NCBI RefSeq assembly: GCF_051020955.1
Contig: NW_027476093.1
Span: forward strand, 1,178,001-1,242,000
Direction: 5' to 3'
Origin: Megalopta genalis
Lineage: Eukaryota > Arthropoda > Insecta > Hymenoptera > Halictidae
DNA: 64,000 nucleotides
Below the pieces are notes generated by a model that ran no database searches, was not told the DNA's origin, and saw nothing but the letters and a program-made list of their open reading frames with translations. This document shows positions 54,783-64,000 of this stretch, piece by piece. Numbering within the stretch: the first letter of the stretch is position 1; each line of letters begins with the position of its first letter. The position numbers and the translations under genes were made by a program.

Positions 54783-55444
54783 TTTCATCGTAACACGAAA
54801 ATCGCCGACTACGTCGAGTGTTCTTAATTCGACGGCCGCGCGAGGCTCTAGTACGTTTGAAATATTATTTCTTCTCCTCTTTTTTGTTTTTCGTGTTTGT
54901 TTGTTTTTTGACATACCCTCGAATTCACGGTTATTCAACAAGCTTTCGTTTAACCGCCTCCTTTGTGCGCTTTTTCATCGTCGCGCCGAAGCGACACTCG
55001 TAATTTCTCGTCAACGTCGCGTCGCAGAATTATTAATCGCCGTTTCGCAGCGCGACGCGACCTGTCGTCGCGCGGTGTTTCCGTTGTTCTCTCTTCTTTA
55101 TATTTTTGTTTCGTTTTTGTTTTGTCGGTTTTCAGCGTCGAATTTTCGCCGAACGAGAGCGTGCAACCGCGCACTCGATGGACCGGCACGAATGAAACTC
55201 GGCCATTTTTACGGGCGAACGTTCGGCGAAGCAACACGTTCGTCGGGCTCTCGCATTGTTACATCGACGACAGGCGCGTCCGTGCAAACGACGCTGAATT
55301 GCTTCCGTCGGGATTGCTATCTCTGGAGTCAATGTTTCCCTGGGAATTAGATCGAGCCGATTCCGGCGGTGAAATTAGGCGCGCCGCGAGACGAATGCGC
55401 TGAAAAAACGCGCTTGTTCCGCGTTCCTTCGGACCGACGCACTC
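54783..55444. other. Unique DNA, no gene recognised
   Basis: T-rich then CpG-rich. A 204-codon frame at 54736-55350 starts inside the hairpin and is overlapped in two other frames by 146- and 95-codon frames. It has hydrophobic Phe/Leu stretches but no domain. Judged non-coding. Confidence 0.4.
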
Positions 55445-55860
55445 GGAGATTCTGCGATTCGCGAATTCAATTTCGTACGAATCAGTCGAATTTGGCTGTT
55501 AAATTGTTTAAATTGGGCCATTGCGATCCTTGGGCCTGTTATCAAGTGTTACGGGAAATTCGGCAATTCGCGAATCGGTCGAATTGGGCCATTAAATTCT
55601 TTAAATTGGGCCATTGCGATCCTTGGGCCTGTTATCAAGTGTTACGGGAAATACTGTGATTCGCGAATTCAGTTTCGTCCGATCGAATTGGGCCGTTAAA
55701 TTGTTTAAATTGGGCCATTGCGATCTTTGGGCCTATTATCAAGTGTTACGGGAAATTCTGTGATTCGCGAATTCAGTTTCGTCCGATCGAATTAAATATT
55801 TTAAATTGGGCGATTGCGATTCTCGGGCCTGTTATCAATTGTTACACAAAGATTTCTAAT
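55445..55860. repeat. Tandem repeat, four units of 93-104 bp
   Basis: Each unit contains TTCGCGAATTC, a TCGAATTGGGCC stretch, TTTAAATTGGGCCATTGCGA and GGGCCTGTTATCAAGTGTTA. The marker GTTATCAA recurs near 55538, 55631, 55735 and 55831. The units differ by small deletions. Confidence 0.9.
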
Positions 55861-57063
55861 TCGCGTGGAAAGGATATCTCGAAACTCGATGCGATTCTGC
55901 GGCCCCCGCCGATTTCCAAGTCACCGCGATGACGCTCGAGCGCACCGCGTTCGTTTAAGCAAGCAGAGCAGCCGAAGGGCGGTTCTCGGGGGCCGGATTA
56001 AGGGGCCGGTGAAGTGGTGCAACTTACGATCAGATTTCACGAATGAGCGCACCGCGGGCTCCGGCTGACAGCTGGCGAAAAGTCTGTGCACTTTGTCGCG
56101 CGGAGGGAGAGATCGCGCGCCGGGCCGAGGTTTGTCCGGGAGTTAATCCGTGTTTCGATTCTAAGCAGGACCCTCCTCCGGATCGAGGTCGATGGTATTT
56201 TTCGCCGGGGCTTTATTTCGGGACACGGCCGCGATTAAAATTCACGTTACGAAGTGCCCTTGACTTTTAACGAAGCACTCCGTGCCCTCTTCACGGTGTT
56301 CTGGTCGAACACCGAAAGAGTCCGTCTCGTCTCGTCCCGTCCCGTCTCGTCTCGTCTCGTCTCTCGCAGGAGTCGAATTTCTTCGAGTATTTTTCCTTCC
56401 GACTGCCTCGCGGAACTTGCCGGTTTCTAGAGGTTCTTCAGGATTTTCTGTCGGGGAATTCGAGGAGACGGTACATCGTCCGTTACACACTACCAAGTTT
56501 CCGGTATGGTCGAAAGTATAAAATCCTATTTAAGTCGTGTTAGAGTATTCGTGCACGGAGAATGATTTTGAAATCGTTGATGGACGTGGATAATAATTTA
56601 CGTGGTCTTTTGAAATTCTTTATGGTAAATTTAGCTTCTTAGATCGTATCTTCGACGACGTTTAATCGTTTTGAAAGATTTTTGTTTGATTCTTCTGTTT
56701 CATTTGCACGTTCAAGACGTTTATTTGTTATGGATTTTGCGGTATTGTAAATAATAAAAATAATCGTGTTAGAAACGATATACATCAATTGTAATTTTCT
56801 GATAGTCAGTTGAAATAGTTAGTTACAGTATCTCAAAAAATACTTCGTACACTTTTTAAAACGCAATCGTTATTTCAAAATTGAACTAAATGACTTGAAC
56901 TTTTTTTAGACGATAGAGAGACTAGCCTACTAGACGATGATTGGAATACTTTGTTTCTTTAATTTTACTATTACTTGGAATGAGAAGAAGGAATTAGAAA
57001 GCCTCGATTTTTAAGCTTTTCTACCTGAGCCTGTAACGAAAATTTAAAAAATGTCTTAATAAA
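55861..57063. other. Unique DNA, no gene recognised
   Basis: CpG-rich to about 56480, including a (CGTCT)n pentanucleotide run at about 56319-56363, then AT-rich. No gene was recognised. Confidence 0.4.
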
Positions 57064-57241
57064 GAGAAGAGGAGGGGAGGGAGAGGTGGTACGATTATTC
57101 GAGACTCGCACCTCGTTTCTGTAATTGTTAACAATCGGTGACTATAAAAACGAGCTGCGAGGCTCGAATGATCGCAACTTCTCTTCCAAAATTGTCCTTT
57201 TTTTGCTTAAAAACTGAAGGAAAATTCGGGAGAGTTTACTG
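57064..57241. mobile_element. TA-MITE, left terminus missing
   Basis: The inner left arm, loop and right arm are present (TACGATTATTCGAGACTCGC, GAGCTGCGAGGCTCGAATGA), ending GGGAGAGTTTACTG and TA. Confidence 0.78.
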
Positions 57242-57773
57242 TATACGGCGCCGTCACGGAACTCTGAGTCAACTTTAAAACTCGATTTCACTCGATTGTC
57301 GAAAGAAAATTGATGCCGCTCGATTCCCTTGCAACAGAAGCTCTCGCGAAGCTTTTCCAAGCTCTTTGGAAAATTGAACACAGTTTCGTATTTAATTCGC
57401 ATTCGTGCGGGTTCGAGGACGAATGTCAACATATCGACGCCACCAGAACTATGACATCTTGTTCCAGAAGATGCAAACGTACAATTTGGTTGTGCACGCC
57501 AAAACCAATCGACCAACTAACCAAAGATGAGGATATATCGTTAATGTTCTCTATTATTTAAATTTTTCGTACGCAATCTAATTCGCCGAGGAAAATATTC
57601 TTGGTGCTTAAAATATCGAACCCGCGATATCAGATATTTAACCCGCAAAGGGGTGGAACTATAATTTATTTGTAATCAAAATTCTTTCTGAACTATAATT
57701 TAGGTTAGTTAACGGGGTTAACTACGTTTCAAGAACCGATGTTTGAAAGCGACGCCGAAAGAGGAACTAAATG
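57242..57773. other. Unique DNA, no gene recognised
   Basis: A minus-strand 124-codon frame (57142-57516) starts in unique DNA and runs into the MITE; no domain was recognised. Confidence 0.4.
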
Positions 57774-58248
57774 CGGTAATGTCTCTTCAATTGACGCTCG
57801 GATTGTCCACAAAAATGGACAAACTTAGGAAGAGGAGATATTAACCCTTCGCACTCGAAGCTATTTTAATTATATTTTGAACATATTTTCTGATCTATAA
57901 TGTTTCTGTTTTATATGTTTTATCGCGATTTATGCATATGGAAGCTTATCGGCAAGTACAAAACTTGCAATTTTAACAGTCCTTTAGATATAAACGAGTC
58001 CGATACTGTTACAGTTATTTTAAAAAATAGTATAGCAATTTTTAGTGGCGCCTCGGAGTCGCCCTCGAGTGCAAAGGGTTAATATATAGAGATATAATAA
58101 GATTATTAGATCCTTGCGGTTCATTTTTATAGTTACGAATTGTCAAAAACTATAAAAACGAGCCGCGAGGCTCGAACAATCGTATCTCCTCTTCCCAAAT
58201 TGTCCATTTTCGTGGTCAATCCAAGCGTCAATTAGAGAGACATGACTG
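57774..58248. mobile_element. TA-MITE interrupted by a TTAA MITE
   Basis: The left arm (CGGTAATGTCTCTTCAATTG to GGAAGAGGAGATA) stops at TTAA. After the insert the arm resumes (ATTATTAGATCCTTGCGG), followed by the loop, the right arm and the end GACATGACTG. The order of events is therefore visible: the TA-MITE came first. Confidence 0.85.
57845..58078. mobile_element. TTAA MITE (CCCTTTGCACTCG family), nested, complete
   Basis: 234 bp between TTAA (57841-57844) and TTAA (58079-58082). Ends CCCTTCGCACTCGA and TCGAGTGCAAAGGG. The subterminal region carries TATAGCAATTTTTAGTGGCG, the undisturbed form of the sequence that appears expanded at 29.2, 32.8 and 35.0 kb. Confidence 0.92.
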
Positions 58249-58250
58249 TA

Positions 58251-58469
58251 CAGCGAATTCTCCGTAATTGACGCCCAGCTTGGAAATAAAAATGGAGAAC
58301 TTGGGAAAGAAAAATACACTTATTCAACCGTTGCGCTTCATTTCTACAGTTTTCGACAATCGATAACTAACAAAAACGAGCCGCAAGGCTCGAATCAAAA
58401 TCGCATCCCCTCTTCCCAAAGTCTCTATCCTTGTACACAATCTCTGCGCCGATTAGGAAGAATTCGCGC
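58251..58469. mobile_element. TA-MITE, variant subfamily, abutting the previous copy
   Basis: It starts CAGCGAATTCTCCGTAATTG, one TA (58249-58250) after the previous copy ends, and finishes GGAAGAATTCGCGC before TA. Confidence 0.85.
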
Positions 58470-58568
58470 TAGAAAATTAACTAACCTTAACTATCTTTTA
58501 ACATCGGCGCGCATCTGTACTAATAAACACCGCCTTGATTTCACCCAACCGGACTCGTCCCACCTTAA

Positions 58569-59103
58569 CCCTTAAATGCATGATATTTTGTTCTGAATTT
58601 TAAAAAATCGTTTTTTATAGGAATGTAGTCGTAGGTTACGTGAAAAATAAGTAAAAAGATCTAGGTAATAATATAGAGTATTTATTTCGAAAGAAGGTTG
58701 TATTGTAGACTTTTGGCAACGATATGTGTTTATTACTAAAATGATTGTAGACGTAAGCAAATGGTCATGTATTTATATTATCTGTTAGTATAGGAATTTT
58801 CATATTATTTATAAATGAAATGCAGCAAAGCAATTGCGATTTTTGTTGTGACACAATGCAATTTTAAAACTCGAAGAAAGAAAGTATCTCTCCAAGTAAC
58901 ACATTGAAGGTTATCACCCGCCACATTCAAATGTCAAAAAACATAAAACTTACTCGGCAAAAGTAATGTCAAGTCTTTTATTTCACACATGGTCTATCGT
59001 CTATTGTTATCAACGTGTGTTCGGAAACGCGCATATTCAGGTTTTTGAATAAAATTAAGTGGAACTGGAATGTAGACAATTGGCAACAATATGCATTTAA
59101 GGG
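58569..59103. mobile_element. TTAA element, fourth family (CCCTTAAATGCAT ends)
   Basis: 535 bp between TTAA (58565-58568) and TTAA (59104-59107). The ends are perfect over CCCTTAAATGCAT. A GTAGAC..TTGGCAACGATATG motif near 58708 is repeated at the right end as GTAGACAATTGGCAACAATATG. No transposase was seen; a 62-codon minus frame at 58572-58760 is not recognisable. Confidence 0.88.
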
Positions 59104-59107
59104 TTAA

Positions 59108-59981
59108 GATAACACATCCGGCCGGACGTTTCGTAGATCGCGCAGCGACGAGAATTCTCGACGAAAATGCCCGGAACGTCGCGGAGCGAGATATACATAT
59201 ATCGATAAACGAGCGACGCTCTCATCGACGCTCATCTCGTCCGATCAGTTGAGAAAAACAAGAACCGATTGTGTAAGTGTTTCACGAACAAGTCGCCGCC
59301 GGTGTTCTTTCAGGGCGCGCTGAAAAGCTGTGGGCGCAACAGCGACTGCGAAACTACACGCGTATCACACGCGCATCCTCGCATTAGAGCGGAAGAAGCG
59401 AACATGAGCCATTATGGCATCGGCCGGGAGGGTCGTGAACGTCGTTAGAGGGAAACGAGCGGCGCGGCCGGCTCGGGCACCGGAATAATTTGCAGGAATA
59501 AATACGCGGAAAGAGTATTCTTGCATAACGGCGCCGCAGCCGTAGGGGTGGCTGGACACGGCGGGGGCGCGGGGTGCGGCCCGGGGCGCGACGGCGTGCC
59601 GGCCAATTTTTCGCGCAGTAAAAAATCTCTTTTCAGCCAATGCACGGATAAAAATCGGAGACAAAGTGTCCGGCACGGCAAGGCGGCGTGATTAGCGGGG
59701 GAGAAAAATGCAGTACGCCGACATTATGCGCGCACACGGGGGCGGCGCGCGGCGCGCGCTCGGTGTGAAGCATAAACCGGGGCATAAACCGGCCGGAGCG
59801 TAAAGCATAAAACACAAAATGCAACGCAATGCCCGGTGACAGATGCCGTTTATTAACACTGCGCATCGCGAGTCTGTGTATGTGTGCATGTGTGTGTCGA
59901 GACGAGCGCGGAAAGCGGCCGCGTACGCGTTGGCGACCCTCGTCGCTGCTGAACGCGGGGAGAGAGTCGATGGAGACCGTC

Positions 59982-60014
<33 letters not shown>

Positions 60015-60199
60015 GTTTAGCTGCAAAACTTCGTACGCTATTCGTACGCTTTTTCCTCTATTTTTTTTTGTTCGCGTCGATTCCGAGCAGCGCCGATTTT
60101 ATTATTCATCTCGGCCGGCGTCGTCGACAGCGCCGATACAACGAAAACACGCTCGGGGCCCGACGGGCCTCTAAAGATCATGCGAAACCGTTTTTAATT
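59108..60199. other. CpG-rich unique DNA, no gene recognised
   Basis: Very GC-rich near 59450-59760, with GGGGCATAAACCGG-type short repeats near 59776-59810 and (TC)n at 59982-60014. No gene was recognised. Confidence 0.4.
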
Positions 60200-60201
60200 T
60201 A

Positions 60202-61085
60202 TTAGGGGGGCCGAAAAGTAATGTCGTTTCTCTGCGCGTGTCACTGCTCCTTTACCGTTTTATGAGTTCGTTGCGTAGTTGAAAGTCGTGCCAGAGACAT
60301 TTTAAAGTTGAAGTGACTTGTTTAGGTGTGAAAACTTGATCCTTAAATTTTCTTTCGCCGTTTCGAGTGAAATGACTGACCAAATACCAGAAGAGATTCA
60401 TTATCCGCCGTTGCATGCTTTTGGAGTTTCACAAGGGTGGTAATGCAACAGTTGCTACCAAAAACATTTGCGATGTTTAACCAAGTGCCTTAGATGTTCG
60501 TGAATGCCAAAGGTGGTTTTCTAAGTTCAGATCCGGTAATTTCGATCTTTCCGAGAGAGAGACACATCGATCAGGAAGACCAACAACTTTAGACAATTAC
60601 GTATTAATGCAGACCTTTATCGTGAACAATTAGATCGAGTAAATCAATCATTAATTGAAAAGTGTCCAGCGATTATCAATAGAAAAGTAATCGTTGTTTT
60701 GCAACACGATAATGCAAGACCGCACTGCGCAAGAAAAACGCTGGAGAAAATTAATAAATTGGGGTGGGAGGTACTGGCTCATCCACCATACTCGCCCGAC
60801 ATTGCGCCATCGGATATTTCCATTTATTCCGTTCACTGCAACACTTCTTAACAAACAAAAACTTTCAAAATTTGGTTGATATGAAAAAAATGCCATCTTC
60901 AGATATTTTACTGAAAAACCAATTGATTTTTATCGATCCGCCATTGAATATTTGTACACTAGATGACAAAAGGTTGTTGCCAACGAGGGTGATTACATCA
61001 TTGACTGAAAAGAAAAACTTGTAAGAAATTTATTTATTCGAATTTATTGTAAAAAAAAAACGACATTATTTTCCGGTCCCCCTAA
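60202..61085 (+). mobile_element. Mariner deletion derivative 1 of a three-element chain
   Basis: 884 bp with ends TTAGGGGGGCCGAAAAGTAA and the complement of TTAGGGGGACCGGAAAATAA. The flanking TA is at 60200-60201 on the left and 61086-61087 on the right, the latter shared with the next element. A 205-bp relative lies at 49403. Confidence 0.92.
60372..61023 (+). pseudogene. Mariner transposase pseudogene (internal deletion)
   Basis: It starts at an ATG (MTDQIPEEIHY), with frameshifts and stops soon after. An HTH linker scrap (LSERETHRSGRPTTLDN, near 60548-60595) is joined directly to the second half (ADLYREQLDRVNQSLIEK). The second catalytic Asp is in QHDNARPH (~60707) and the third in YSPDIAPSD, 34 residues on. 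The tail shifts frame (HLFRSLQHFLTNKN). The first catalytic block is deleted. Confidence 0.88.
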
Positions 61086-61087
61086 TA

Positions 61088-61689
61088 TTAGGTCTACCGG
61101 AAAGTTCTGTCTGTTTTCGAATTGAAATATAACACAATTTTCATACATTTGTAATTCACTATATAATTTACTATATTCATTCACAATAAATATTATTATA
61201 TTTATTGTAGAATATACTTTCCATCGTTACTTACGACTTCTTGCCAGCGTGATGGCAACTTGTAAATGCTACTTTTAAAAAATGATTTATTTTTAGAGGC
61301 GAAGAACTCAACTAATGGTTGACATCAGCTTCAGTTTCGAATTTTTTTTCCTGTAAAAAGTTTTGCAAAGAGAAAAACAAGTGATAATCGGAGGATGCTA
61401 GGTCTGAGGAGTATGGTGGATGTGACGGAATTTCCCAGCCTATCTCTGTGATTTCCCGACGAGTCACCAAAGCAGCATGTGGTCTGGCATTATCATCGGT
61501 AGCCATGTTTTCACGATCGCGTCTCACTTAATAATGACATGAGACATGTTTGTTTCAATTTATTTAGGAGAGTACATGTGTGTAAATGCAATGATAAAGA
61601 GAGATAGTCATATATGTCTCAAATCAACATGTGCATATGGATTGAAACTTGAAGTGACACTATCGGACAGAACTTTCCGGCAGACCTAA
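61088..61689 (-). mobile_element. Mariner deletion derivative 2 of the chain
   Basis: 602 bp with ends TTAGGTCTACCGGAAAGTTC and the complement of TTAGGTCTGCCGGAAAGTTC. It shares TA 61086-61087 with element 1 and TA 61690-61691 with element 3. Only the 3' half of the transposase remains. Confidence 0.92.
61202..61527 (-). pseudogene. Mariner transposase C-terminal half, pseudogene
   Basis: It reads TDDNARPHAALVTRREITEI, then YSSDLASSDYHLF 34 residues after the DDN Asp. After VNH a stop interrupts, and the frame resumes with LVEFFASKNKSFFKSSIYKL to GKYILQ and TAA at 61202. The usual His before the second Asp is Asp here. The N-terminal half is gone. Confidence 0.88.
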
Positions 61690-61691
61690 TA

Positions 61692-62165
61692 TTGGGTTGG
61701 CAACTAAGTAGTTGCCGATTTGTTCAATGAAATAAAAAATTATTTTTTACTTGGAATGAAGTTTAATCTGTAATGTATTTTCCATTTTGTTCGATGACCT
61801 TTTGCCGTCTCTCTGACAACTTGAAAATTCCACGCTCGTAGAAAGTCTGATCCTTTTCGGCCAAAAACTAAGTTAAGTGAGATTTTACAGCGTCATCATC
61901 ATTAATAGTTTTACCACGAAGGGAGTTGTCCAGGGATCGAAATAAGTGATAATCCGATGGCGCGAGATCAGGACTATATGGTGGGTGTGATATCAATTCC
62001 CAACCAATATCCATCAATTTTTGCCGAGTGGACAAAGACGTGTGCGGCCTAGCATTGTTCTGCTGGAAAATGACACTTTTACGTTCGACCAATTCTGGTT
62101 GTTTTTCCTTGACCGCTGCATTCAATTTGTCCAGTTGCTAATATTCACGGATAATAAAAAATAAC

Positions 62166-62206
<41 letters not shown>

Positions 62207-62294
62207 TTTATAATACAACATTCACGGATATCATAAAAATGGGAGTGAGAGACATCTATAACTGAAATCGGCAATTACTTAGTTGCCAACACAA
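61692..62294 (-). mobile_element. Mariner deletion derivative 3 of the chain
   Basis: 603 bp with ends TTGGGTTGGCAACTAAGTAG and the complement of TTGTGTTGGCAACTAAGTAA; TA on each side. An (AAT)n microsatellite (about 62166-62206) lies near the deletion point. The ends are of the TTGGCAACTAAGT type, typical of one mariner group. Confidence 0.92.
61763..62125 (-). pseudogene. Mariner transposase C-terminal half with a lost catalytic Asp
   Basis: A frame of 85 codons (MNAAVKEKQPELVERKSVIF onward) includes QQNNARPH and YSPDLAPSDYHLF. The residue expected to be the second catalytic Asp is Asn. After HLT a stop occurs, then the frame continues FLAEKDQTFYERGIFKLSER to GKYITD and TAA at 61763. Inactive. 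Confidence 0.88.
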
Positions 62295-62296
62295 TA

Positions 62297-62930
62297 TTTC
62301 TCTCTCCTCGGCCGCGCAATCTCGAATCGGCAGCTGTTCGCGTGCGCTGCCTGTTTGTTCTTTTTCCTCTGTTTCCCGTAGACAGTGACTAACCGGCGCG
62401 CGAAAGGTTTCTCCCGGAAAGCATGACTAGCTTTTTTCTTTCTTTTGCTCCGTTCTTTCGTTTGTTTGTTTGTTTTGTTTTGATTTTTTTACACCGTTTT
62501 ATCACTCGCGTGCTTTTATTCCTATCGCGATAAGCCACCGGCTCGGCTACGCGCGTCTCGGAAAATCGAGTTCGAAAAAATTGAGACGGATCGCTGCTAT
62601 CCGTCTGTCAAGGGTGGCCGACGTGTTATTAACAATCGCGCCGTCGCGGCGCGGCGCGGCGCGCCGTCCGAATTTATGGTCGTTTACCGAAGAACTTTCT
62701 ACGGCTGCGACCGAAGGAGTTCCTCGAAGCTCAGGATGAAACGTCCGCGAATTGCATTCTAACGGATACGATTGTTCTTTATGCAATTGTTCTTAATCAG
62801 CGTTTATGTTGGAATTTTATTGGTTATTAGAATCTTTTTTATTTTATTGCTGCGATTAGGCGCATTTCGAGGCTCGGAGAATGATCTTTTTTTCTTTCGC
62901 CAGCTGTAACAATGTGGAGCTAAAAATAAT
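62297..62930. other. Unique DNA, no gene recognised
   Basis: CpG-rich with poly-T/TTTG stretches near 62430-62490. Opposite-strand frames at 62470-62786 overlap and have no domain. Confidence 0.4.
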
Positions 62931-62933
62931 ATA

Positions 62934-63987
62934 CACTCGTACACGAAAGTATTCGAACGCTTACGTTTCTAACATTCAATTAATAAAATATAAGTGTTAA
63001 ACTGAAGCATTTGATGTAATATGACGCATATAACAAGGGATGGATCTTAAGACTGCGTAAGCAAAATTAGAAAATAATTCAACGATATATAGCGTTTGTA
63101 CAGTACATTTATTGTAAACACGTACTAGAAATGGCTCGCAAAAGTATTCGAACGAAACAATTAATAGTTATGTAAATTGAACGATTAAAGTTTTTAACAG
63201 GAAGTTGATCCACCTTTTGCTTTTATAACAGCCCTAAGTCTGTTTTCCATTGAGTGGACTTACTTAGAAGTAACATTTGCATCTATCGATTGCCATATTT
63301 CAATAATATTTCGTTTCAACACTTCTTTCGAAGTGATAACCGTATTTCTTAATCATCTTTCTATTTAATCTCATAAATGTTCAATAGGGTTTAAATCGGG
63401 ACTTTGCGGTGGATGTGGCACCGCGTGTGGAACATTTTACAATACCCATTCTTTGACTATTTTAGCGGTATGCTTCGGATCATTGTCAGACTGAAACCAA
63501 TAATCGCCAGGTAAATTCAATTTTGATACACTGCTTTTGAAATTTTCCTGCAAAATTTTTCAGTATTTCGTTTCGTCCATTATCCCATCGATGAACACAA
63601 GGTTTCTCACTCCACTATATGTCATGCAGCCCCAAACTAATACAGATCCATCATTATGTTTTATAGTCGGTCGTAGATTTCGCGTCATTCCAAGCAAGAG
63701 CAAAACGAAGTTTACGACAAAATATTATACATTTCTATACATTTGTATACTGTACAGCACTCTTATCGCCTCGAGGATTAGTTCCTCTATCATCTAAAAT
63801 CAAAATCCAAGCCATTCGGTACAGTCTGAAGAAAAGTTATCGCGATTTAAAAGGTTATATTCGAATATATTCGAATATATTATATATTCTATATTATATA
63901 AGACTTATATATATACTATTCTATGTTATATATATTATATATTCGAAATATTCGAATATATTCGAATAATACTTTCGCGAGCTACTG
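62934..63987 (-). mobile_element. Tc1-type transposon with repeated motifs in its end (IR/DR-like)
   Basis: It is flanked by TA (62932-62933 and 63988-63989). The left end CACTCGTACACGAAAGTATT faces CAGTAGCTCGCGAAAGTATT at the right. An inner direct copy CTCGCAAAAGTATTCGAACG lies at 63135-63154, about 200 bp inside the left end, giving the inverted/direct-repeat layout known from Sleeping Beauty. The 5' part of the transposase has been replaced by AT-rich TATTCGAATA repeats (63850-63965). Confidence 0.85.
63194..63700 (-). pseudogene. Tc1-type transposase C-terminal part (DD34E), pseudogene
   Basis: Read leftward: RPTIKHNDGSVLVWGCMTYS, VRNLVFIDGIMDETKYCKIL, then FQSDNDPKHTAKIVKEW with the second catalytic Asp, a stop, HPPQSPDLNPIEH with the catalytic Glu 34 residues after the Asp, and a tail SMENRLRAVIKAKGG. 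The natural stop TAA is at 63194-63196. Several stops break the frame, and the N-terminal DNA-binding region and first Asp are absent. The motifs are diagnostic of Tc1. Confidence 0.9.
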
Positions 63988-64000
63988 TACACAGGTAGTA

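Noticed and set aside
54736..55350. 204-codon + strand frame
   Set aside because: It begins inside a hairpin repeat and is overlapped in other frames; no recognisable family.

Overview
The window looks like insect nuclear DNA, most likely from a hymenopteran (ant, bee or wasp). CpG-rich unique stretches alternate abruptly with long A+T simple repeats. It is crowded with class II (cut-and-paste) transposon remnants typical of insects: mariner, Tc1, TTAA-target (piggyBac-type) elements and several MITE families. There is no bacterial gene organisation and no operon. I found no confident host protein-coding gene, tRNA or rRNA; the real coding material is broken transposase. The species call is inference from composition and transposon content.

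Layout. 0-11 kb: CpG-rich unique DNA, a TTAA element (2339-3372) abutting a second TTAA family, a (TATAA)n array and several MITEs. 11.1-12.7 kb: a 1,575-bp element with CACAGTG ends and a 5-bp target duplication, a Transib candidate. 13.7-15.0 kb: one arm of a foldback family, invaded by an 11-bp minisatellite, then a short possible exon. 16.4-18.6 kb: a decayed mariner and a cluster of a TA-flanked hairpin MITE (called TA-MITE here; about 26 whole or partial copies in the window). 19.7-21.0 kb: a composite TTAA element carrying a nested MITE. 22.5-23.5 kb: a second, inverted copy of the first TTAA element. 24.6-27.3 kb: four or five different inverted-repeat elements in a row. 28.5-33.3 kb: three TATATAGCAATT-type arrays, two of which grow out of a TTAA MITE. 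35.2-37.1 kb: a 1.9-kb foldback element with arms near 0.9 kb. 39-41 kb: a mariner pseudogene, tandem pieces of its 5' end, and TTAA MITEs inserted among them. 42.8-47.9 kb: three palindromic satellite clusters. 48.5-58.5 kb: dense TA-MITEs. 60.2-62.3 kb: three different mariners joined head to tail, sharing single TA dinucleotides. 62.9-64.0 kb: a Tc1 pseudogene with Sleeping-Beauty-like repeated ends.

The elements interact rather than work as a pathway. MITEs sit inside MITEs, one element's target site is reused as the next one's boundary, and some MITEs appear to be seeds for microsatellite growth. The best candidates for something little described are the Transib-like element, the 1.9-kb foldback family, the MITE-seeded satellites and the mariner chain. 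I saw no retrotransposon or viral coding sequence.
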